A DNA stretch of 6,807 nucleotides from Candidatus Sabulitectum sp. GTDB lineage: Bacteria; Fermentibacterota; Fermentibacteria; Fermentibacterales; JCC-6. The DNA is taken from NCBI GenBank assembly GCA_029934845.1, contig JAOZLN010000140.1, positions 1-6,807 of the forward strand, read 5' to 3'. The notes below the pieces were generated by a model. The model saw only the letters and a list, made by a program, of their open reading frames with translations. It was not told the origin of the DNA and searched no databases. Of this stretch, positions 1 to 5,390 are shown piece after piece (the stretch's first letter is position 1; each line of letters begins with the position of its first letter). A program made the translations under genes and the position numbers.

Positions 1-1
1 A

Positions 2-1384
2 GGAACTTCGGCATCAATGGCAAAAGGAAGATACCTTGCGGACGTTTTTCCCAAAATGTCAACCGAAATGGAAAAAGTAGCATCCAGTATAAAAACCAGG
101 GAGATAATACTGGAAAAAAAGAGGCCCTTCACATCCGGAAATGTTACTAATTACGAGGATGTAACAATTTTCCCCCTGACAGGTCACGATTTAGACGGTG
201 CCGTTATTCGAATCGATGATGTCAGTAAACAATGTCAACTGGAAGAACAGCTTAATCACAGTCGCAAAATGGATGCCATCGGGCAGCTTGCCGGTGGAGT
301 AGCTCACGACTTCAACAACATGCTGGGAGCAATAATGGGAGCTGCAGAGCTTCTTAAATCTTCTGATGTAAGTCTTGGAGAAGAAGAAATAGAATGTGTT
401 GATATGATAATAAATGCAAGTACCAGAGCTGCAGATCTTACAGCTAAACTGCTTGCATTCGGACGCAAAGGAAAAATCATTTCATCCGTTGTAGACATAC
501 ACAATGTAATTGATGATACAGTCTCTATACTCCGCAGCACCATTGATAAGAAAATAGCTATTACGGTAAATAACAACGCATCAGTACATACCGTAACGGG
601 AGATGCTTCAGGGCTTCACAGCACACTTATTAATCTTGGAATAAACGCAAGCCACGCAATGCCCAATGGTGGTGAACTTGTGATAGGAACAACAAATATT
701 GTTCTTGATTCCACCTACTGCAACAACAGTCCATTCGAGATCGAAGAAGGCAAGTACATTCAGATAGAGGTTCAAGATACCGGCTGTGGAATTCCATCCG
801 AGAATCTCCTGAAAATATTTGAGCCATTCTTCACCACAAGTGAGCCAGGCTCTGGAACCGGCCTGGGGTTAGCGGCAGTATACGGTACTGTGCAGGATCA
901 CTTGGGTGCGATCAGTGTACGCAGCCAGGTAGGTATAGGCACATCCTTCAGAATATCTCTGCCATGCAACGCAGGAAATTCAAATTTTCAACAGAATGAA
1001 GCAAGTACTGTGACAGGATCAGGCCAGATAATGCTGGTGGATGATGAGGAGCTTATCAGATCAGTGGGAAAACTCATGCTGGAGGAAATGGGATACTCGG
1101 TTCTGCTTGCAGAGAATGGCAGGATCGCTGTTGAGATATTCAAAGAAAAGTTTGCAGAGATCGATCTTGTTATTATGGATATGATCATGCCTGAAATGAA
1201 CGGCCGAGAGGCCTTCACAATAATACGTGAGATCCACAAAAACTGTAAAGTGATTATTTCCTCGGGCTTTTCCAAATCAAAGGACATTGAAGCCTTGATG
1301 AAAGAAGGGCTTTCCGGATTTATCCAGAAGCCATACAGAAACTCTGAACTCAGTCTGCTTCTGGCAAAAGTTATGTCTACCTGA
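2..1384 (+). CDS. Hybrid sensor histidine kinase with C-terminal receiver domain, 5' end missing
   Basis: The frame is open from base 2, so the gene is cut by the window edge; the ATG at 17 is probably internal. Residues below count from that ATG. Residues 1-70 look like the end of a PAS-type sensor domain. A HisKA domain follows with the H-box GGVAHDFNNML; the expected phospho-accepting His is residue 97. The ATPase domain shows an N-box around N206/N210 (NLGINASHAMPNGG), the G1 box DTGCGIP (D254), the F-box FEPFF and the G2 box GSGTGLGL (278-284). A receiver domain spans about 337-455, with acidic pocket D342/D343, phospho-acceptor D388 in MDMIMPEMNG, S415/S416 and K438-P439. It should autophosphorylate and pass phosphate to its own receiver. 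No DNA-binding output domain is present, so a downstream HPt protein or response regulator is expected elsewhere. The signal sensed is in the missing part. It converges on the yaiI side and is not in the tup operon. Confidence 0.95.
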   Translation, partial: GTSASMAKGRYLADVFPKMSTEMEKVASSIKTREIILEKKRPFTSGNVTNYEDVTIFPLTGHDLDGAVIRIDDVSKQCQLEEQLNHSRKMDAIGQLAGGVAHDFNNMLGAIMGAAELLKSSDVSLGEEEIECVDMIINASTRAADLTAKLLAFGRKGKIISSVVDIHNVIDDTVSILRSTIDKKIAITVNNNASVHTVTGDASGLHSTLINLGINASHAMPNGGELVIGTTNIVLDSTYCNNSPFEIEEGKYIQIEVQDTGCGIPSENLLKIFEPFFTTSEPGSGTGLGLAAVYGTVQDHLGAISVRSQVGIGTSFRISLPCNAGNSNFQQNEASTVTGSGQIMLVDDEELIRSVGKLMLEEMGYSVLLAENGRIAVEIFKEKFAEIDLVIMDMIMPEMNGREAFTIIREIHKNCKVIISSGFSKSKDIEALMKEGLSGFIQKPYRNSELSLLLAKVMST

Positions 1385-1401
1385 TCCGGTATTACCTTTG
1401 C

Positions 1402-1507
1402 TCATTGGATAGTGTCACGATTTCGCAGAAGAATCTTAACTATCATCTCGTCCAGTCCCTGCAGGAACCCTGGCCTATCTTTTTGCGAAAGGTTCAGGTT
1501 CTCCCGG
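1402..1507 (-). pseudogene. Degenerate duplicate of the 3' end of yaiI
   Basis: Read on the minus strand, this stretch encodes a recognisable but broken C-terminus of the YaiI family. PGEPEPFAK lies in one frame (about 1507-1481) and DRPGFLQGLDEMIVKILLRN in another (about 1480-1420), ending at a TGA at 1404-1402. The intact gene next door ends GGPKPFAKK then DRSRFLQALDETIVKIRIRN; about 14 of the last 20 residues match. The frame breaks in an A-run that has 5 As here and 7 in the intact gene, so the two parts cannot be read together. At DNA level, bases 1433-1480 align without gaps to 1622-1669 (offset 189 bp). No match to the rest of yaiI was seen upstream of the fragment. It is either the remains of a tandem duplication or the leftover end of a diverged homologue. 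It is unlikely to be expressed as a protein. Confidence 0.7.
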
Positions 1508-1596
1508 GGTAAAATCAGCAACAAACTTTATCTTCTGCTTCTACAACGATGCAGCAAAGAAAAGGGCAAGTCAGGGAAATTTATCACTATGAGATG

Positions 1597-2058
1597 TTAA
1601 CGAATACCATTCCTGATCCTGATCTTAACTATGGTCTCGTCCAGAGCCTGCAGAAATCTTGACCTGTCTTTTTTTGCAAAGGGCTTCGGTCCTCCTGTGA
1701 TCATTCCCTGCTCTCTAAGATCGGTTAAAAGATTTCTTAAAGAAAGCACATCTCCGATGTTATTCTCGGTGAAAGGACGCCCGGTATTGCCAATAACTGC
1801 CGCCCCCTTTTTCAAACACCTGGAGGCAAGCGGAATGTCTCCTGAAATAACTATATCGTCTTTGCCTGCACGTTCCACTATCCAGTCATCGGCCACATCC
1901 GGGCCCTTATCCACCACAACCAGTTCCAGCCAGCTGGATGCGGGAATACGCATCCAGGAGTTAGAAACCAGAATAACCTTTAAGCCATATCTTTTAGCTA
2001 CCCGGAATACTTCCTGTTTAACAGGGCATGCATCAGCATCTACAAAAACATCAAGCAT
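1597..2058 (-). CDS. yaiI: YaiI/YqxD family protein (UPF0178, DUF188)
   Basis: This 153-residue protein matches the UPF0178 family in length and in its motifs: VDADACPVK (residues 6-14), VDKGPDVADDW (49-59), VISGDIPLA (70-78), GRPFTENNIG (93-102) and the C-terminal GGPKPFAKKDRSRFLQALD (122-140). The conserved aspartates D7, D9, D54, D57/D58 and D74 would suit a metal-binding site. From general knowledge the family is related in fold to PIN-type nucleases, but its cellular role is unsettled; a nuclease activity is inference only. It is probably cytoplasmic, with no signal peptide or membrane segment. The ATG at 2058-2056 lies inside the end of the upstream gene (8-bp overlap, ATGCTTGA) and has an AAGGAG site (2074-2069) 10 bases upstream, which points to translational coupling. 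A decayed copy of its 3' end lies just downstream. Confidence 0.93.
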   Translation of the reverse strand: MLDVFVDADACPVKQEVFRVAKRYGLKVILVSNSWMRIPASSWLELVVVDKGPDVADDWIVERAGKDDIVISGDIPLASRCLKKGAAVIGNTGRPFTENNIGDVLSLRNLLTDLREQGMITGGPKPFAKKDRSRFLQALDETIVKIRIRNGIR

Positions 2059-2431
2059 CAGCAGACTTCTCCTTCTGTAAACTGCGGTTATCCAGAATCC
2101 AGGTTTTTTTCACTATTCCTTCCTCGATCAGAATAAACATATCCTCTTCATAAACAGAATGGTAGCCCATGTGCGCATATTGAATAATTTCACCTCCGGG
2201 TACACGAAGCTCGCCGCTGAACCAGTGGGCAAAAACAGGGCTGCTTCCTTCTTTAAACTTGAACATCCCTTCAATACTCACAAGGTAAAACCTGCGGTCC
2301 TTCACCTCCCAGGTACCAAAATACTTCCGCCAGCATGCAGATGACCTGGTAATGGAAGCATCAGGGATCTGAGAGTCTCTCTGCTTTATGAGCATTTCAT
2401 GGTCAGCAGGCACCAGCGGACTGGACATCAT
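2051..2431 (-). CDS. Conserved protein of unknown function, coupled to yaiI
   Basis: A 126-residue soluble protein with no signal peptide or membrane helix. The core, about residues 32-115, is rich in aromatic residues and resembles a small beta-rich domain: ACWRKYFGTWEVKDRRFYL, then FAHWFSGELRVPGGE, then QYAHMGYHSVYEEDMF. I associate this pattern (a CWR-YxGTWE segment, later WFSGE and YxHMGY) with a widespread uncharacterised bacterial family, but I know no function and assign none. I chose the ATG at 2431-2429 because GAGGT (2443-2439) sits 7 bases upstream. The frame could also start at a TTG at 2458 (135 residues), which has no good ribosome binding site; a second ATG follows at 2428. The gene overlaps yaiI by 8 bp, so the two are probably made together. 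It lies about 140 bp downstream of tupC on the same strand and may be read through from the tup promoter. Confidence 0.85.
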   Translation of the reverse strand: MMSSPLVPADHEMLIKQRDSQIPDASITRSSACWRKYFGTWEVKDRRFYLVSIEGMFKFKEGSSPVFAHWFSGELRVPGGEIIQYAHMGYHSVYEEDMFILIEEGIVKKTWILDNRSLQKEKSADA

Positions 2432-2438
2432 TGTTGTG

Positions 2439-2443
2439 ACCTC
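2439..2443 (-). promoter_or_regulatory. Ribosome binding site fixing the start of the unknown gene
   Basis: GAGGT, within GGTGAGGTC on the minus strand, lies 7 bases before the ATG at 2431. The alternative TTG start at 2458 has only a weak AGGT further upstream. This supports the shorter 126-residue protein. Confidence 0.6.
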
Positions 2444-2493
2444 ACCGTTCAAAATCAATTTCTAGTGAACCTGTGCTGTCATCTTGTTCCCTT

Positions 2494-2519
2494 CAGAAAA
2501 AATGCAGTTCTGCTCTTTT
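2494..2519 (-). terminator. Weak terminator-like stem with flanking A and T runs
   Basis: On the minus strand, an AAAAGAGCAG arm is followed by a CTGCATTTTTT arm, downstream of the tupC stop. GCAG can pair with CTGC, but the loop would then be only two bases; a realistic hairpin has a 3-bp stem with a GAAC loop, plus A-U pairing further out. It might cause partial termination between tupC and the next gene, or nothing at all. It is the only terminator-like structure I could find in this gap. Confidence 0.22.
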
Positions 2520-2573
2520 GATTAACGGTCTGAAGATGTTTCTTTTTCTCTGCATACGCAAACAGTATTTCAA

Positions 2574-3623
2574 TTAGAAAAGATGCACTGCACTGGCTTT
2601 GAAGGAAAGATAAATACTTGAACCTGTGGTGACTGAAAGTTCATGAAGTGCCCCGGTAGTAATTGCAACCGTAAAAGATATGTCTGCTACTTCAACCACA
2701 ACATCCCAGTTTATACCGCTTCTTTCAACCGATTTAACAATTCCAGTGAGCCTGTTGCGCTCACTTGTAACTTTCTTTGAAAGAGCCAGCACAATTGATT
2801 CAGGTGGGATAGCCAGGAATCCATGACCATTTCTGTTTCCTGCGTGGGCCACATCAACTTCGCCCACTCTGGCCATAGAACCGGTAAACTCTGCGGGAAA
2901 TATGTTTCGCATACCTGTAAAAGAAGCCATGAAAGAATTCTCGGGCTTGAACAGAAGCTGGTCTATAGAGCCTGCCTGTGTAACAAGGCCGTTACGCATA
3001 ACTGCACCAATGGTACCCACGGCAAGAGCATCGGTAAAATCATGAGTGGCCATAAGGAAGGTTGTCCCGGTTCTTGAGTGGATCTCACTCAGTCTTTTTA
3101 GCAGGTCACGCTTGAATGACGGGTCAAGAGATGTTGTAGGTTCGTCAAGTATCAGCAGTTCCGGGTTCAATACCAGAGCCCTGGCCAGAGCGGTTCTTCG
3201 CCTCTCCCCTCCCGACAAGGTGGATGCATCCCTGTGAGCGAAGCTTTCCAGATCGGTGAAATCCAGTATCTGTTCCACGCGCCTGGCGATCTCAGTTTTT
3301 GAAACGCCTCGAATTTTCAGCCCCCATGAAATATTTGACCATACTGTTCCCCTGAACATCACAGGGCTTTGAAACATGGTAGCGATCCGTCGCCTTGTCT
3401 GAAAAAGCGCTTCGCCTTTTGACGGAACAGGTATTCCGTGAAAATGAACTTCACCGGAATCCGGCTTATCCAGCAGACCGGCCAGGCGAAGAAGAGAAGT
3501 TTTTCCACACCCGGTAGGTCCCATAAGAACGAAGAAGCTGCCTTCGGGAACATTGATGGAAACACCTCCAAGTATCCTGCTCTTCTCTTTCCTCAGGTAG
3601 ATATTCTTCATCTGAAGGATCAT
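2574..3623 (-). CDS. tupC: Tungstate/molybdate ABC transporter ATP-binding protein with C-terminal TOBE-like domain
   Basis: The ATPase of the tungstate importer, driving uptake through TupB from the cytoplasmic side. The 349-residue protein has Walker A GPTGCGKT (residues 35-42), Q-loop Q85 in MFQSP, the ABC signature LSGGE (136-140), Walker B LLILDEP (156-162), D-loop SLD and the switch His H194 in ATHD. Residues about 286-349 form a TOBE-like domain (NRLTGIVKSVE to SIYLSFKASAVHLF), as in ModC and WtpC; many TupC proteins are shorter and lack it. TOBE domains can bind the oxyanion and damp transport, so feedback by tungstate is plausible but inferred. The ATG at 3623-3621 overlaps the tupB stop by 4 bp (ATGA) and has GGAGG 6 bases upstream. 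Assignment to Tup rather than Mod rests on the TupA-type binding protein in the same operon. This is the last tup gene; the stop is TAA at 2576-2574. Confidence 0.93.
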   Translation of the reverse strand: MILQMKNIYLRKEKSRILGGVSINVPEGSFFVLMGPTGCGKTSLLRLAGLLDKPDSGEVHFHGIPVPSKGEALFQTRRRIATMFQSPVMFRGTVWSNISWGLKIRGVSKTEIARRVEQILDFTDLESFAHRDASTLSGGERRRTALARALVLNPELLILDEPTTSLDPSFKRDLLKRLSEIHSRTGTTFLMATHDFTDALAVGTIGAVMRNGLVTQAGSIDQLLFKPENSFMASFTGMRNIFPAEFTGSMARVGEVDVAHAGNRNGHGFLAIPPESIVLALSKKVTSERNRLTGIVKSVERSGINWDVVVEVADISFTVAITTGALHELSVTTGSSIYLSFKASAVHLF

Positions 3624-4315
3624 CTGTTTCCTCCGTGCTGAAGCAGATTCACCATGATGCTTACCATCATTGCCAGAAACAACAGGATCAGACCAAGTGC
3701 AATTGAAGACGCAGTTTCTCCTTTGCCTACCCCAAGGGCAATGGCTGTGGTAAGAGTTCTTGTATGGCCAGCAATGTTACCACCCACCATGATTGCCACA
3801 CCCACTTCAGACAATGCCCTGCCAAAACCCATTAGAACAGAGGTAAACATGGTGTACCTGGCCTCTGTAAGCACCTTCAGAACCATGGTTCTACGGCTGG
3901 CTCCAAGGGCGATGGCTGTATCTTCAAGACCTTTGCCTGTGCCCTGTAAGGCAGAAATGGTCAATCCTGTAATTATAGGGAAGATCAGAACGATCTCACC
4001 CAGAATAATTGCCCATGGGCTGAACAGAATACCCATACCGCCCAGAGGACCTGTCCTGGAAATCATCAGAAAAACAAGCATGCCTACAAAAACCGTGGGC
4101 ACACTGTACATGGTCTGTATAAAGCCTGTAGCAAGACGCTTGCCCCTGAAACTGTTAAAGTGAATCAGACAACCCAGCGGCACAAAAAGAAGTGTTGCAG
4201 CAAGGGTGGATGCCGAAGCGATAAGCAAAGTTCTTAAGGCGATAGAGAATACAACAGTATCTCCGGAAACAATCATCCTCAGGGCTATACCGAACGCTTC
4301 AATCAAATGGAACAT
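3620..4315 (-). CDS. tupB: Tungstate ABC transporter permease
   Basis: Inner-membrane channel subunit of the tungstate importer, 231 residues, the usual size for TupB. Hydrophobic segments lie at about residues 22-52, 66-86, 97-122, 158-180 and 203-225. The cytoplasmic EAA loop that docks on the ATPase is visible at about 131-153 (EDTAIALGASRRTMVLKVLTEA), with the conserved Gly at 138. The SVPTVFVGML segment (71-80) is typical of the molybdate/tungstate permease group. The ATG at 4315-4313 lies within the end of tupA (13-bp overlap), and its only purine-rich site, GGAAG, sits very close to the start, so translation probably depends on ribosomes finishing tupA. A later ATG at residue 14 is possible but would trim the N-terminus. 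The 3' end overlaps tupC by 4 bp. The minus-strand arrangement is tupA-tupB-tupC. Confidence 0.94.
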   Translation of the reverse strand: MFHLIEAFGIALRMIVSGDTVVFSIALRTLLIASASTLAATLLFVPLGCLIHFNSFRGKRLATGFIQTMYSVPTVFVGMLVFLMISRTGPLGGMGILFSPWAIILGEIVLIFPIITGLTISALQGTGKGLEDTAIALGASRRTMVLKVLTEARYTMFTSVLMGFGRALSEVGVAIMVGGNIAGHTRTLTTAIALGVGKGETASSIALGLILLFLAMMVSIMVNLLQHGGNR

Positions 4316-5226
4316 TCTTCCGCAACCTGGATGTTCTGCCCGGCGCAGGGAGTGAAAAGCTGCATTCCATAAGCTTCAACACCATAATCACCAATAAGCT
4401 GCTGAACTTCAGAAGAGGTAAGGAACTCCACAAGAGCTGCAGAAAGCTCTGGATTCCTGGATGCTCCCACCTGAAGAACCGAGTAAACATTCAAAAGAGC
4501 ATCACCCTGATCAACAACCGGAACAAGGTCAAGGTCTCCCTGGTATGCAAGATACGTGCCTATATCGGAAAGGGTGTAACCCTGCATTTCGTTGGCCATT
4601 ACCAGCGTGGGACCCATACCGCTGCCGCCTTCAACATACCATGCGCCAGCTGTGCGAACTTCTGTTTCATAATCATAACCTGCAGCTGTCCAGATGGATC
4701 TTTCCTTGCCGTGTGTGCCGGAGTCGTCACCCCTGCTGACAAAAACTGCCTCACCATTTTCCATCAGAACAGAGAAAGCCTCTTCGGGGCTCATACCGGA
4801 TATGCCTGCAGGATCATCAGCAGGACCGACTATAAGGAAATAGTTATAAGCGAATGGAACTCTCTCCGGACCATAGCCCTCTGAAACGAACAATTCTTCT
4901 CTGGCTCTGGAGTGAACAGTGATTACATCAACATCACCGCGCATTCCCCAGTCTAAAGCCTTACCGGTACCGGCATACAGAACATCAAGCTCAACATCAT
5001 ACATGTCCTCGAACATGGGCTCAAGATACCCCCACAGACCGGTATCATACAGGCTGGTTGTGGTGGCTACTCGAAGACGCTCTACCCTGGCCATTGGTTC
5101 AACAGCTCCTACTTCAGTGGCTTCTTCCATTACAGAACCCACCTCACCCGTCTGTACCGGCATAGACTCTTCGCCACACCCGGCAAGAATCAGTGCAAGC
5201 ACTGCAAGAACAAGAGATTTTCTCAT
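4303..5226 (-). CDS. tupA: Tungstate-binding lipoprotein of the TupABC transporter
   Basis: Substrate-binding protein that captures tungstate outside the inner membrane and delivers it to TupB. The 307-residue precursor starts with MRK, a hydrophobic stretch and the lipobox LAGC; the lipidated Cys would be C17. An acidic, low-complexity linker (about 18-48) follows. The mature domain carries TupA hallmarks: ATTTSLYDTG (residues 54-63), AGTGKALDWGMRGDVDV (85-101), EGYG with VPFAYNYFLIVGP (117-135), VSRGDDSGTHGKE (163-175), and GSGMGPTLVMANEMQGYTLSDIGTYL (201-226). The TTTS loop and R165/S169 are expected to contribute to oxyanion binding by analogy with family structures. The C-terminus has two cysteines, C294 and C305, that could form a disulfide. 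GGAGGAG (5243-5237) lies 10 bases before the ATG. It is the first gene of the tup operon, divergent from the xdh-like genes. Molybdate as a substrate cannot be excluded. Confidence 0.95.
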   Translation of the reverse strand: MRKSLVLAVLALILAGCGEESMPVQTGEVGSVMEEATEVGAVEPMARVERLRVATTTSLYDTGLWGYLEPMFEDMYDVELDVLYAGTGKALDWGMRGDVDVITVHSRAREELFVSEGYGPERVPFAYNYFLIVGPADDPAGISGMSPEEAFSVLMENGEAVFVSRGDDSGTHGKERSIWTAAGYDYETEVRTAGAWYVEGGSGMGPTLVMANEMQGYTLSDIGTYLAYQGDLDLVPVVDQGDALLNVYSVLQVGASRNPELSAALVEFLTSSEVQQLIGDYGVEAYGMQLFTPCAGQNIQVAEECSI

Positions 5227-5236
5227 TTGTATTTAA

Positions 5237-5243
5237 CTCCTCC
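5237..5243 (-). promoter_or_regulatory. tupA ribosome binding site
   Basis: GGAGGAG on the minus strand, 10 bases before the tupA ATG. It is a strong match to the 16S rRNA tail and supports the start that gives a complete lipoprotein signal. Confidence 0.8.
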
Positions 5244-5284
5244 GGGGGTGGATAAATAAGTCAATTTCGTTGATCAGAAAGGCG

Positions 5285-5313
5285 AATATATCCGTTATGT
5301 TCAAGACACACAA
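5285..5313 (-). promoter_or_regulatory. Candidate sigma-70-type promoter of the tup operon
   Basis: On the minus strand, TTGTGT (5313-5308) is separated by 17 bases from TATATT (5290-5285). The predicted start of transcription would be near 5278, giving a leader of about 50 bases before tupA. The match is reasonable but was found by eye, and the sigma factor of this organism is unknown. Confidence 0.45.
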
Positions 5314-5319
5314 CCCTAC

Positions 5320-5332
5320 TGAACCGGGTTCA
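5320..5332. promoter_or_regulatory. Perfect 13-bp palindrome, candidate operator
   Basis: TGAACCGGGTTCA is a perfect inverted repeat around a central base, in the divergent tupA/xdhA region. It lies just upstream of the candidate tupA -35 (centre near -48) and about 60 bases before the xdhA start. Further GTTCA copies occur at 5299-5303, 5336-5340 and 5372-5376. Binding by a dimeric regulator controlling both directions is an inference; the regulator is not in the window. Confidence 0.4.
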
Positions 5333-5380
5333 TTTGTTCAGGAGTACCGCAGACAGAGCATTTCAGTTATTGTTCAGTAC

Positions 5381-5386
5381 AGGAGG
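5381..5386 (+). promoter_or_regulatory. xdhA ribosome binding site fixing the start
   Basis: AGGAGG lies 4 bases before the ATG at 5391. The frame is open upstream to a TTG at 5334, but the sequence between (about 19 codons) does not belong to the family, and this site decides for the ATG at 5391. Confidence 0.8.
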
Positions 5387-5390
5387 AATT

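Noticed and set aside
1385..1596. Possible bidirectional terminator between the kinase gene and yaiI
   Set aside because: I looked for a GC-rich stem followed by a T-run on either strand and found none; the T-runs here belong to the yaiI relic.
1412..1600. 62-codon plus-strand open frame from a GTG
   Set aside because: It runs antisense through the yaiI relic and has no recognisable protein features or ribosome binding site; its openness is explained by the relic's codon pattern.
1631..2080. 149-codon plus-strand open frame
   Set aside because: Exactly antisense to yaiI, whose family motifs are unmistakable; low-complexity Ser/Thr-rich translation typical of a shadow frame.
3654..4163. 169-codon plus-strand open frame
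   Set aside because: Antisense to the tupB permease, whose membrane segments and EAA loop are clear; the translation is Pro/Arg-rich with no motif.
5270..5390. Plus-strand frames starting upstream of 5391, including a TTG extension of xdhA at 5334
   Set aside because: The AGGAGG at 5381 and the start of family similarity both support the ATG at 5391; the upstream codons overlap the regulatory repeats.
5227..5390. Clear sigma-70 promoter for xdhA on the plus strand
   Set aside because: TTGATC at 5270 and TTGTTC at 5334 resemble -35 boxes, but no acceptable -10 lies at 16-19 bases from either. The gene may need an activator or another sigma factor.
5227..5390. Molybdenum/tungsten cofactor riboswitch
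   Set aside because: The region is short, split between two leaders, and shows no multi-stem structure of that kind; only the 13-bp palindrome is evident.
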